33,027 nt of DNA from the NCBI GenBank assembly GCA_020854145.1, contig JADZFZ010001050.1:1-33027 (forward strand). The letters run 5' to 3'. This DNA is from Deltaproteobacteria bacterium (GTDB taxonomy: Bacteria > Myxococcota_A > Polyangia > Polyangiales > JADZFZ01). The position numbers and the translations under genes were made by a program. The first letter of the stretch is position 1. Each line of letters begins with the position of its first letter. The notes below the pieces were generated by a model, which did not search any database, was not told the DNA's origin, and saw nothing but the letters and a program-made list of their open reading frames with translations. Below are positions 1 to 8,919 of this stretch, piece by piece.

Positions 1-287
1 GGATCGGTCGACGGCTGCGGCGGCACCGACGGCTCGGCGGGCGTCGCCACCGTCGTCGTAGGCTGTTGCGCAGGCACGTAGACGCACGGGTTCTGAACGA
101 CGATCTGCGGGCTCGCGGCGGGTCGCGGATCCTCGACGAGATACACCACGCTCGGTTGCGACGGATCGGGATACGCGACCGTGCGCGTCGCAGGCGCAGC
201 GCTCGCGACGCAACCGGCGGAGAGCGCGACGCTGCCGCCGAGGGCTGCGGACTTCATCAGGAAGAGGAGAGTCTCGGGAAGTCGCAT
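1..287 (-). CDS. Putative lipoprotein, partial (C-terminus outside window)
   Basis: Minus-strand reading from ATG at 287: MRLPETLLFLMKSAALGGSVALSAGCVASAAPATRTVAYPDPSQPSVVYLVEDPRPAAS..., with signal peptide and lipobox-like LSAGC; open to window edge. Confidence 0.6.
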   Translation of the reverse strand, partial: MRLPETLLFLMKSAALGGSVALSAGCVASAAPATRTVAYPDPSQPSVVYLVEDPRPAASPQIVVQNPCVYVPAQQPTTTVATPAEPSVPPQPSTD

Positions 288-362
288 CGGGCACCTCGTT
301 CGCGGTCGGCGTGTTTGCCCTACGAACGCGGGCGCTCCGTCGACCTTACAGTGCACGTCCAA

Positions 363-1676
363 TCAGGGCCCCGGCGGCTGCGCACCGCCCGTGGCAGGGA
401 CGCCAATCGACTCGCACGGCGTCACTTGGAAGCTCACCACCTCTTGGCACCATTGGTACCGATTGCCCGGCGGGCTCGTGCAGTGGTCGGTCGTGCCCTG
501 GCCTTCGAAGCGACCTTGGAGAACCACCGTCTCGCCGCAGTTGCGGATCGTGATGCTGTACTCGACGGGGCGTCCCTGGATGCAGGACTCGTAGTTCGCG
601 ACTCGCACCGTGTACGTGCCCGCGGGCGCGCGGCCCGGTGGCCAGAAGATGTGCTCGTTGTTGACGCCGAGGTTGCTGCTGCACCCGGCGTTCGCGTCGA
701 GATCGAGGTGCCCGCCCGTGAAGCTCTGCGTGTTGCGGAACCACACGGTCTGTCCGGTCGGCTCCTGCACGTAGAGGTCGAGGTCCGTCGGCTCGGACAT
801 CGTCAGAGTGACCTCGACGTCGCCAGTCCCCACGGGCATGACCTGGAGCTGCCGCATGACGTAGGCGGAGACACGTCCGGCGCGGTCGACGGCGGCGATC
901 CACATCGTCACCGGGTACGGCGTGTTGCCCGTCATCGGGCTTCCGTCGGGATGCACGGCAGCGTCGATGCCGAAGTCGATCGGCGTCACGTCCCCGGCGC
1001 CCATCGCCATGTTACCGAGCTCGTCGGGCGCACCGACGGGCACGTAGAAATGGCCCTGGTAACGCTCGAAGCCGACGATGAAGCCGACCACGTCGGCGCT
1101 GCCCTGCGGGTCCGTGACGCGCACCTGCACCCGGTTCGGCACACCAGCGACGATGCTCAGCGGCCCTGGTGCCGCGTCGTGCAGCGAGGCGACGGGAGCG
1201 TCGGGCGTGCCGGCAGGTCCGGGGATCTGCGCCGCCCGGATCTCGCCGTGCCCGACGAGCCACGGGTTCGGGATGGTGCGACCCGCGCGAGAAAGCCAAG
1301 AGCCCGGGGCGTTCGCCGGACGCACACGGTCGGAGGGCAGCATGCTCGAGAGCGCGACGTAGGGACCCGCGCGGTACCGCGCCTGCATCGCTTCGCGCGG
1401 GTCGACGGGCGACACGTCGCTCACGACGGGCTGCGTGCCCGCCGACGTCGGCGCGGAGCCTCCGCTCGAGGTGGGCCCTCCCGCCGGCGTGCTCCCGCCG
1501 ACGGGTGCGACCTGCGGAAGCGGGCCGGCGGCGGTCTCGCGCTGCTCCATCAGGTGAGCGACGCCGAGCCCCACGACGAGCGTCACGCCCGCGAGCGCGA
1601 GCACGACGAGGATCGCCACGCCGACCCACGCGTATGAGGACCCGGTGGGCCGGGCGGCCTTTTCGACGCTCTCCAC
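363..1676 (-). CDS. Membrane-anchored DUF2135/YfaP-like protein
   Basis: 437-aa ORF from GTG; N-terminal TM (YAWVGVAILVVLALAGVTLVVGLGV); C-terminal TDLDLYVQEPTGQTVWFRNTQSFTGGHLDLDANAGC resembles the DUF2135 motif (DLDLHV.DP.G...GG.LD.D). Confidence 0.75.
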   Translation of the reverse strand: MESVEKAARPTGSSYAWVGVAILVVLALAGVTLVVGLGVAHLMEQRETAAGPLPQVAPVGGSTPAGGPTSSGGSAPTSAGTQPVVSDVSPVDPREAMQARYRAGPYVALSSMLPSDRVRPANAPGSWLSRAGRTIPNPWLVGHGEIRAAQIPGPAGTPDAPVASLHDAAPGPLSIVAGVPNRVQVRVTDPQGSADVVGFIVGFERYQGHFYVPVGAPDELGNMAMGAGDVTPIDFGIDAAVHPDGSPMTGNTPYPVTMWIAAVDRAGRVSAYVMRQLQVMPVGTGDVEVTLTMSEPTDLDLYVQEPTGQTVWFRNTQSFTGGHLDLDANAGCSSNLGVNNEHIFWPPGRAPAGTYTVRVANYESCIQGRPVEYSITIRNCGETVVLQGRFEGQGTTDHCTSPPGNRYQWCQEVVSFQVTPCESIGVPATGGAQPPGP

Positions 1677-1737
1677 GTACGAGCGATCATACGATGCCCG
1701 CGCGACGCGCCACCCTCAAGACCTCGGAGGTCCCCGG

Positions 1738-2817
1738 ATGCTCGGCTCGAACGTCTCCTTCCTCAAGCCCGTGGCGCTGCTGTGCGCGGCGACGATGGCC
1801 GGCTGCTGCTGCCCGCTGGGCGCGTTCCAGAATCGCGGCTCGTCGTCGTCCTCGAGCCCGACACCGATCACTCCCACTCCGCCCGGCACTCCATCGATCC
1901 CTGGCGTGCCTGGGGCGCCGACGCCCGGGCTCGCGCCGAACCCCGATCAGCAGCTGCTCGCCAAGCTCGACGAGTACATCCAGCACTGCCTCAATCGGTT
2001 CTCCGATCAGATGAGCCGCAGCCGCGAGCGTTACCTGAGCTGGGTCCCGGCCAACGGCCCGACCGGCAGCGAGCGCTACATCTCGTGGGGCGTCTTCCAG
2101 ATCCACGCGGAGCCCACCGTGTGCACGCAGGCGGTCGCGCGCGCCGCGACCATGCCGCCCTCGATGCCCGACGTGGAGCAAGCCGCACAGGCCTACGCGG
2201 GGGCGCTGACCTCGGGCGTCCCGGTCATCAACAACGCCCACCAGTACTACTCGAGAGGCAACTATCGCGACGACGCCGGAGCGCAGGGTCGCCTGCTGCA
2301 CCCGCAGCTCATGGCCGCCTACACGCAGTTCCGCGACGCCAACCAGACGCTCCGTGCACGCCTCGAGCCCGTGCAGGATCAGGTCGACGCCCGCGAGGTC
2401 GCGCGACTGCTCCGCGAAGAGGGACGATCGGCGCGCTACCTGACGAAAGCGCTCATGGTCACGGCCAAGCAAGTGGTGCGCAACGGCGACAAGATGCCCG
2501 AGCAGATCAACCTGGCCGTCTTCACGCCGCTCGTGGGCACGCTCGAGCAGCAGGTCGACGAGCTCGATCGGTTCATCGCGACCAACCCGGGCGAGGCCGG
2601 CAACCTGAGCTCCTTCCAGAGCGCCGTGCGCGAGTACCTCGTCGCCGCCAAGGAGCTGATGCGCCGCGCGCGCGACCGCATCCCCTTCGGACGGTTCGAT
2701 CGACAGCGCATCGGGACGATGACCGGCTGGACGATCGAAGGCTCTCCCGATCGCGTGGTCCACGAGTTCAACGACCTCGTGCGCAGCTACAACTTCCTCC
2801 GCTGGACCCGGCGGTGA
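1738..2817 (+). CDS. DUF3829-like lipoprotein
   Basis: ATG at 1738 preceded by ggagg; MLGSNVSFLKPVALLCAATMAGCCCPLG lipobox; helical body with LDEYIQHCLNRFSDQMSRSRERYLSWV and VREYLVAAKELMRR typical of DUF3829-type proteins. Confidence 0.7.
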   Translation: MLGSNVSFLKPVALLCAATMAGCCCPLGAFQNRGSSSSSSPTPITPTPPGTPSIPGVPGAPTPGLAPNPDQQLLAKLDEYIQHCLNRFSDQMSRSRERYLSWVPANGPTGSERYISWGVFQIHAEPTVCTQAVARAATMPPSMPDVEQAAQAYAGALTSGVPVINNAHQYYSRGNYRDDAGAQGRLLHPQLMAAYTQFRDANQTLRARLEPVQDQVDAREVARLLREEGRSARYLTKALMVTAKQVVRNGDKMPEQINLAVFTPLVGTLEQQVDELDRFIATNPGEAGNLSSFQSAVREYLVAAKELMRRARDRIPFGRFDRQRIGTMTGWTIEGSPDRVVHEFNDLVRSYNFLRWTRR

Positions 2818-2865
2818 GCCGCCTCGGGGAATCGATCGGCGGCCCCGCGCGTATGGCCTGACGCG

Positions 2866-3867
2866 GTGGATCGACGGGACCCCTGGCTCGCCTGGAAGGT
2901 GGCGGCTCATGGCCTGGTCCGGCGTGCGCGCTGGGTCGTGGAGTCGCGGCGCTACGCGCGACGCCGTGCCGAACGCGTCGGGCGCGATTGGGCAGCGACG
3001 CTCGGGAGCCATGCATCGCGGCTCGTGCGCGACCCCGAGCGCGCGGTGCTCGAGCTCGCGGCGGGCAAGGAGACCAACCTCCGGATCGCGGCCGCAGCGC
3101 TCGACGGCATCGTCGTGCGGCCGCGCGAGGTGCTCTCGATGTGGTTCGCGGTCGGCGCGCCCACGGCCGAGCGCGGCTTCGAGCACGGCATGGAGCTTCG
3201 CTCGGGGTGCATCGTCCCGACCGTCGGTGGCGGCCTCTGCCAGATCGCCGGCGGGCTCTTCGAGGCCGCGTTGCGCGCCGGGCTCACCGTGGTCGAGCAC
3301 CACCCGCACAGCCTCGAGCTCGCGCCCGAGCCCGATCGCATCCGGCCGTTCGGAACGGGCGCGGCGGTGCTCTACCCGTATCGCGACGTGCTCGTGCGAA
3401 ACGACCATCCGTTCGACGTCGTCCTGCGGGCCGACGTCGACGACGAGACGCTGCGCATCGACGTGCTGGCCGAGCGCCTGCCGTTCGTCGTGTCCGACGT
3501 CGAGGAGCGCAACTACCGCGTCGAACGGCTCGAAGGACGGCTCTACCGCGCCGCCGAGCTGTGGCGTGTGTGGCGGCGTCGCGATTCGGGAACGCTCGTG
3601 CGCGAGACCATCGTGCTCGCAGGGCGGGTGCCCGTGCTCGAGGAGATGCCCGACAGCCACTGCTACACGTGCGACAAGACGTCGTGCCCGAGCCGCTACG
3701 CCGAGGGCACCCGCGAGCGGGCCGCGGCGATGGCCGAGCACGAGCGCGCGCGGACGGCGGCGGTCGCGGCTTCCCTGTCGGTCGCCGCGGTCCACCGCTC
3801 CGGTCTCGGCCATGCGGCCGAGACCATCGCTGGGAGGGTCCATCGTCTGCGCGTCGTGCCTGCGTAG
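2866..3867 (+). CDS. VanW-like family protein
   Basis: 333 aa; VLSMWFAVGAPTAERGFEHGMELRSGCIVPTVGGGLCQIAGGLFEAALRAGLTVVEHHPHS matches the VanW core (GGGxCQ...LxxAALRAGL...ExHPHS); GTG start. Confidence 0.85.
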   Translation: MDRRDPWLAWKVAAHGLVRRARWVVESRRYARRRAERVGRDWAATLGSHASRLVRDPERAVLELAAGKETNLRIAAAALDGIVVRPREVLSMWFAVGAPTAERGFEHGMELRSGCIVPTVGGGLCQIAGGLFEAALRAGLTVVEHHPHSLELAPEPDRIRPFGTGAAVLYPYRDVLVRNDHPFDVVLRADVDDETLRIDVLAERLPFVVSDVEERNYRVERLEGRLYRAAELWRVWRRRDSGTLVRETIVLAGRVPVLEEMPDSHCYTCDKTSCPSRYAEGTRERAAAMAEHERARTAAVAASLSVAAVHRSGLGHAAETIAGRVHRLRVVPA

Positions 3868-3873
3868 GCGCGC

Positions 3874-4926
3874 GTGAGAGCGTCGATCGCGACGGGAGCG
3901 ACTCCGCTCGATCTCGAGAGCGTGCTCCGGCGCCGTGGGGTCGATGCTTCCGTGCTCGTGCCGCCCTCCCCGCTCGTGCTCGCGTGGCGCCTCGCACGCA
4001 AGGCGGCGCGCTCGTCGGTGCCTGCGAAGATGGTCGCCCGCGCGGGCTTCGAGCGCGCGTGGGGCCTCCACGCGGCGTCGCGCATCCTGTCCGAGCAGCC
4101 CGATCTCGTGATTGCCGATCTCGCCACCGCACGTGCGCTCGAAGGCAGACGCACCGTGGACGTCCTCGTGCTGACGCGCGGCACGACCGACGCCCTGCAC
4201 GACGCCCTCGATGCGGAGGCCGAGCGAAGCCCGGAGCTTCGTGCCCATCTGACGAACTTCCGCGCGAGCTCCGACGAGCGTGCGACCGAGCGCCGGCTCG
4301 TCGCGTCGGCTGGGCGCGTGCTCGCGTCGTCCCGGTGGATCGGAGACTCGGCGAGCGCTGCCGGCGCGCGCGACGTGCGCATCGTGCCGCCTGCGTTGCG
4401 CGAAGAGGGAGGCGCTGCACGCGCGAGCTGCGGTCCGGGGCCGCTCCGCGTCCTCGTCGCCGGCGTGCTCATCGGGCGCCACGGTGCGCGGCCGATGCTC
4501 GACGCGGCGCGCGCCCTCGGTCGCGCGGTCGAGGTCACGTTCGCCGGACGCATCGCCGACGACCGCGCCGCCATCGCGCGATGGGCCGGCCACTTCCGCC
4601 TCGCAAACGCGCCGACGTTCGAGCGGGCCCTCGACGACGCCGACGTGCTCGTGGCGCCGTGGATCATCGACGGCCGGTCGCGCGAGGTCGATGTGGCGCT
4701 GTCGCGGGGTGTGCCGGTCGTGGGCACGTCGGCCGCGGGCGTGGACGCGGACACGCACGGTGCCCTCCGCGTCGACGCCGGCTCGGGCGCTGCGCTCGTG
4801 GACGCCCTCGGCGCGCTCGCGAGCGGGGACGTACGCGCCCATCTCGCTTCGGAGACCGCACGGTCGCGCGCATCGCGATCCGATGCCGCGACCCTCGCAC
4901 GAACGACCGCGGCGCTCTTCGACTGA
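3874..4926 (+). CDS. Divergent glycosyltransferase (GT4-like fold)
   Basis: 350 aa, GTG start 6 bp after the VanW stop; LRVLVAGVLIGRHGARPMLDAARAL...VEVTFAGR...DADVLVAPWIIDGRSREVDVALSRGVPVVGTSAAGV is GT-B C-domain-like. Confidence 0.6.
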   Translation: MRASIATGATPLDLESVLRRRGVDASVLVPPSPLVLAWRLARKAARSSVPAKMVARAGFERAWGLHAASRILSEQPDLVIADLATARALEGRRTVDVLVLTRGTTDALHDALDAEAERSPELRAHLTNFRASSDERATERRLVASAGRVLASSRWIGDSASAAGARDVRIVPPALREEGGAARASCGPGPLRVLVAGVLIGRHGARPMLDAARALGRAVEVTFAGRIADDRAAIARWAGHFRLANAPTFERALDDADVLVAPWIIDGRSREVDVALSRGVPVVGTSAAGVDADTHGALRVDAGSGAALVDALGALASGDVRAHLASETARSRASRSDAATLARTTAALFD

Positions 4927-4959
4927 TCGCGGCGGGCGTCGTAAAGCGCGCCGCTCACC

Positions 4960-6366
4960 GTGACGGGACCGAGCTCAGCAGCGCCCAGGACCGGATTCGT
5001 CGGCGCGTTGTCCGACATCACGCGCCTGGCACCTTCGCTCGCGCTGGTGTCGCTGGGCCACGTGACGATGGGCCTGGTCGACACGGCAGTGGTCGGGCAG
5101 ATAGGGCGCGTGCCGCTCGCGGCGGTGGGCCTGGGCTCCTCGCTCACGTTCTTGGTCTCGACCGTCGGGCTCGGCGTCGGGCTCGGAACCGAGCCTCTGG
5201 CCGCACAGGCCTTCGGCGCGGGCGACCTGGCAGCCGCCCGCGATGCGATGCGACGCGGCGTGGCGCTGGCGCTGATCGTCGCATTGCCGGTTTTGTTGAT
5301 TCTTGCTGGGCTCGCGATCGGGCTCGGCTCGCTGGGCGTCGACCCGGCCATCATCCCCGACGCGCGTGCGTACATGTCGAGCCGCCTCGCGGGTGTGCCG
5401 CCGCTCTTCGCGTTCGTCGCAGTGCGCGCGTACCTGCAGGCCACGAAGCGTCCCTACGCACCGCTCGTGGCGACCTTCGTCGCCAACGTGGCCAACCTCG
5501 TCGGCGACTGGCTGCTCGTCTACGGCGACGACGGTCTGAGCTGGCTCGGGCTGCCCCGCGTCGGGATCCCGCGGCTCGAAGCGCTGGGCGCCGGCATCGC
5601 GACCGTGCTCGCGACGTGCGTGCAGCTCGCGGTCGTCGTCGTGGCGGTGCGGATCGACGACGCGCCGCGCGTGGGAGCGACCTACGTACGCTGGCGGAAA
5701 GTGCTCGCCGCGGGGCCGCTCTGGCGCATGGCGAAGGTGGGCCTTCCCATCGGGCTCCAGATCGCCGTCGAGGCGGGGGTCTTCACGACGGTGGCGGTGT
5801 TGATGGCCCGCTTCGGCGCCGTGGAGGCGGCGGCGCACCAGGTCACGATCAACCTCGCGTCGGCGTCCTTCAACGTCCTCATCGGGATCGGCAGCGCCAC
5901 GAGCATCGTCGTCGGGCACCACGTCGGCGCGGGCAGTCGGACGATGCCGCTCCGCGCGGGAGCCGCGGGGCTGACGCTCGGAGCGGGCGTCATGCTGGTC
6001 GCGAGCGCGCTGTTCCTGCTCGTACCCGAGTGGCTCGCCCGCCTCTTCACGAACGACCCCGTGGTCGTCGCGACGACTGTCGATCTGTTGCGTATCGCGG
6101 GGGCGTTCCAGCTCGTCGACGGGACGCAGGCGGTCGCCTCCGGTGCGCTGCGGGGCGCGGCCGACACGGCATGGCCCTTCGCGATCCACGCGGTCTCCCA
6201 CTGGGGGGTCGGCTTCACCGCGGCGCTCGTGCTGGCGTTCGTGCTCGGCCTCGGGGGCCAAGGGCTGTGGTGGGGCCTGACGGCCGGGCTCGCGTTCGCC
6301 GCCGTCCTGCTCGTCGCACGCTTCGTGGTGCGCGCGCGCCGAGGGTTCACGGCCGCGGCGCGCTGA
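4960..6366 (+). CDS. MATE family efflux transporter
   Basis: 468 aa, about 12 hydrophobic segments; LALVSLGHVTMGLVDTAVVGQIGRVPLAAVGLGSSL and VEAAAHQVTINLASASFNVLIGIGSATSIVVGHHVGAG are MATE hallmarks; GTG start. Confidence 0.9.
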   Translation: MTGPSSAAPRTGFVGALSDITRLAPSLALVSLGHVTMGLVDTAVVGQIGRVPLAAVGLGSSLTFLVSTVGLGVGLGTEPLAAQAFGAGDLAAARDAMRRGVALALIVALPVLLILAGLAIGLGSLGVDPAIIPDARAYMSSRLAGVPPLFAFVAVRAYLQATKRPYAPLVATFVANVANLVGDWLLVYGDDGLSWLGLPRVGIPRLEALGAGIATVLATCVQLAVVVVAVRIDDAPRVGATYVRWRKVLAAGPLWRMAKVGLPIGLQIAVEAGVFTTVAVLMARFGAVEAAAHQVTINLASASFNVLIGIGSATSIVVGHHVGAGSRTMPLRAGAAGLTLGAGVMLVASALFLLVPEWLARLFTNDPVVVATTVDLLRIAGAFQLVDGTQAVASGALRGAADTAWPFAIHAVSHWGVGFTAALVLAFVLGLGGQGLWWGLTAGLAFAAVLLVARFVVRARRGFTAAAR

Positions 6367-6369
6367 GCG

Positions 6370-6411
6370 CGCGCGAGGGGGCCTGCGCGCGCCTCCCTGC
6401 GCCCCCGCGCG
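6370..6411 (+). terminator. GC-rich hairpin after the MATE gene, possible terminator (no T-tract)
   Basis: CGCGC(ga)GGGGGC ... 18-nt loop ... GCCCCCGCGCG starting 4 nt after the MATE stop. Confidence 0.3.
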
Positions 6412-6493
6412 ATCGGCACTGCGAGCGACCGTCGGCTCGCCTCGTGGGCGAGGCGTGTGCGAGTCTCGGCGCGCGCGAGCCGGAGGACGTCGG

Positions 6494-7261
6494 ATGAGCA
6501 ACGTGCGCGTGGAGAAGGACGGACCGGTGACCACGGTCGTGATCGACCGGCAGACACGCCGGAACGCGGTCGACCGGGTCACGGCCGAGGAGCTGGCGGA
6601 CGCGTTTCGCGCGTTCGACGCGGACCCCGACGCACGCGTGGGGGTGCTCCACGGAGAGCACGGAACGTTCTGCGGCGGTGCCGACCTGAAAGCGCTCGCG
6701 GGCGGCACGCCCAATCGCGTGGCGCCCGACGGCGACGGCCCGATGGGCCCTTCGCGCATGCTGCTGTCCAAGCCGGTGATCGCCGCGATCGAGGGGCACG
6801 CCGTCGCAGGCGGGCTCGAGCTCGCGCTGTGGTGCGACCTGCGCGTCGCCGCCGAGAGCGCGATCCTCGGCGTCTTCTGCCGCCGCTGGGGAGTGCCGCT
6901 CATCGACGGCGGAACCGTCCGCCTCCCACGCATCGTCGGCCTCGGACGGGCGCTCGATCTGATTCTCACGGGACGCGGCGTGGACGCGCGCGAGGCGCAC
7001 ACGATGGGGCTCGTGGATCGGGTGGTCCCCGACGGCGCGGCGCGGCGCGAAGCGGAGAGCCTGGCCCGACAGATCGCGGCGTTCCCGCAGGAGTGCATGC
7101 GCCGAGACCGGATGTCCGCATACGAGCAAGATGGGATGTCGCTCGACGCGGCCCTCGCGAACGAGCTTCGACACGGGATGATCTCGCTCGGCTCGCCCGA
7201 GCTGTTCGACGGTCTCGCGCGCTTCGCATCGGGCGCGGGTCGACACGGAGCGGCAGTGTGA
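6494..7261 (+). CDS. Enoyl-CoA hydratase/isomerase (crotonase) family
   Basis: ATG at 6494; VTTVVIDRQTRRNAVDRVTAEEL...GTFCGGADLKALAGG...KPVIAAIEGHAVAGGLELALWCDLRVAAESAILGVFCRRWGV. Confidence 0.93.
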   Translation: MSNVRVEKDGPVTTVVIDRQTRRNAVDRVTAEELADAFRAFDADPDARVGVLHGEHGTFCGGADLKALAGGTPNRVAPDGDGPMGPSRMLLSKPVIAAIEGHAVAGGLELALWCDLRVAAESAILGVFCRRWGVPLIDGGTVRLPRIVGLGRALDLILTGRGVDAREAHTMGLVDRVVPDGAARREAESLARQIAAFPQECMRRDRMSAYEQDGMSLDAALANELRHGMISLGSPELFDGLARFASGAGRHGAAV

Positions 7262-8919
7262 CGAACCCGAGGTCTCGAACCCGCGCCACGCCGCCCCTCA
7301 CCCTGACTCTCCCCGCGTCGCGGGGAGATGCGACGCGGCCCGATCGGCTCGGAGCGAAGCGGCACGTGGTCTGGCTCGCGCTGGCGGTCGGTGCGTGCGG
7401 CAGCGCGCCGCCGCCCGCCGCGGAGTCGCCTCGTCGACCGACGCCGGAGGTCGCGTTGCCTCCTCTGCCGTGGCTCGCCGAGCGCAGGATCGCGGGCCCT
7501 CCGCGCAGCCCCATGGTCGCGCTCCGAGGCGGGACGGTCATGACGGCCGCGGGCGCCATCATCCCGCGCGGCGTCGTGCTGATGCACAACGGACGCATCG
7601 AGGCGGTCGGGCCCGTCGACGACACGCAGGTTCCCGAGGGCGCGATCGTCGTCGACACGACGGGACGGTTCGTGACGCCGGGCATCATCGACGCGCACTC
7701 GCACATGGGCGTCTACGCGTCGCCGGGGCTCGTCGCGACCGACGACGGCAACGAAGCGACCTCTCCGGTCACGGCGCAGATCTCGGCCGAGGATGCCTTC
7801 TGGCCCCAGGATCCGCAGCTCCAGCGCGCGCTGCGTGCGGGCGTCACCTCGATCCTCGTGCTGCCGGGAAGCGCGAACCTCGTCGGCGGTCGCGGGGTCG
7901 TCTTCAAGCTGCACCTCGGTCGGAGCGCGGACGAGATGCGATTCCCCGGCGCGCCCGACTCGCTGAAGATCGCGTGCGGCGAGAACCCCCGACGCGTGTA
8001 CGGCGTGGAGCGCGAGGCGTTCCCTTCGACGCGAATGGGAAACCTCGCCGGCTACCGCGCGTCGTTCCAGCAGGCGGTCGAGTACGGGCGTAGCTGGCGA
8101 ACGTGGCAGCACACCTGGCGGCTGTGGAGGCAGAAGCGGATCAAGTACGAGCGGGATCTGCGCGAGCACCGCGCGGCGCGCCGCCGCGCCCAGTCGGGAG
8201 CGGCCGCGACGGCGACCGCGGACGGCGGCGCGGAGACGCCGACGGAGCCCGAGGATCCCGGGCCCGAGCCGGCCCCTCCGGCGCGGGACTTCGGGCTCGA
8301 GACGTTGCTCGGCGCGATCGAGGGACGCGTGCTCGTGCAGAACCACTGCTACCGCGCCGAGGAGATGGTCCGCATGATGCGCCTCGGCCGCGAGCTGGGC
8401 TTCGGGATTCGCGCGTTCCACCACGCCGTCGAGGCGTACAAGATCCGCGACCTGCTCGCGGAGGCCGACGTCGGCATCGCGACGTGGGTGGATTGGTGGG
8501 GCTTCAAGCTCGAGGCGTACGACGCGATCCCCGAGAACCTCGCGTTGCTCACCGAGGCGGGCGTCCGTGCCGTCCTCCACTCGGACAGCGCGATGCTCGT
8601 GCAGCGCCTCAACCAGGAAGCCGGAAAGGGCATGCGGTACGGGCGCGACGCCGGCATCCCGATCACGGAGGACCAAGCGCTGCGCTGGATCACCGCGAAC
8701 CCGGCGTGGGCGATCGGAGTCGACCAGCAGACCGGCTCGATCGAGCCGGGCAAGATGGCCGACGTGGTGGTCTGGTCGCAGTCGCCGTTCTCGGTCTACG
8801 CGCGCGCCGACCTCGTCTTCGTGGACGGGCTGCTCGCATGGGATCGCCACACGCCCGGCTCGTTGCCGCCGACGGACTTCGAGGTCGGCCAGGGATCGAA
8901 CCCGGGAGGAGCTCGATGA
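7258..8919 (+). CDS. Amidohydrolase family lipoprotein (imidazolonepropionase-like); exact start uncertain (GTG 7258 or downstream, e.g. GTG 7366)
   Basis: VTPGIIDAHSHMGVYASPG (HxH), VLVQNHCYRAEEM, IRAFHHAVEAYKIRDLL, AVLHSDSAMLVQRLNQEAG, ADVVVWSQSPFSV; lipobox-like VVWLALAVGAC. GTG 7258 overlaps the previous TGA. Confidence 0.9.
   Translation: MTNPRSRTRATPPLTLTLPASRGDATRPDRLGAKRHVVWLALAVGACGSAPPPAAESPRRPTPEVALPPLPWLAERRIAGPPRSPMVALRGGTVMTAAGAIIPRGVVLMHNGRIEAVGPVDDTQVPEGAIVVDTTGRFVTPGIIDAHSHMGVYASPGLVATDDGNEATSPVTAQISAEDAFWPQDPQLQRALRAGVTSILVLPGSANLVGGRGVVFKLHLGRSADEMRFPGAPDSLKIACGENPRRVYGVEREAFPSTRMGNLAGYRASFQQAVEYGRSWRTWQHTWRLWRQKRIKYERDLREHRAARRRAQSGAAATATADGGAETPTEPEDPGPEPAPPARDFGLETLLGAIEGRVLVQNHCYRAEEMVRMMRLGRELGFGIRAFHHAVEAYKIRDLLAEADVGIATWVDWWGFKLEAYDAIPENLALLTEAGVRAVLHSDSAMLVQRLNQEAGKGMRYGRDAGIPITEDQALRWITANPAWAIGVDQQTGSIEPGKMADVVVWSQSPFSVYARADLVFVDGLLAWDRHTPGSLPPTDFEVGQGSNPGGAR
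7308..7328. repeat. Perfect palindrome TCTCCCCGCG-T-CGCGGGGAGA (REP-like)
   Basis: 10-bp arms with a 1-bp centre; with the upstream cgcccctcaccctgac it resembles a dispersed element whose translation reads PLTLTLP..RG. Confidence 0.6.

Noticed and set aside
2866-3867. VanW-like gene as evidence for a vancomycin-resistance cluster
   Set aside because: No VanH/VanA/VanX, VanRS or D-Ala-D-Ala peptidase gene in the window; VanW domains occur widely outside resistance clusters.
1687-4842. 1051-aa minus-strand ORF
   Set aside because: Antisense shadow of the DUF3829, VanW and GT genes; no recognisable motifs.
2988-6497. 1169-aa + strand ORF overlapping VanW, GT and MATE in another frame
   Set aside because: Arg/Ala-rich composition, overlaps three recognisable genes; typical GC-driven spurious ORF.
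4975-8850. 1291-aa minus-strand ORF opposite the MATE, crotonase and amidohydrolase genes
   Set aside because: Arg/His/Asp-rich antisense shadow of well-supported + strand genes in very high GC DNA; no domain signature.
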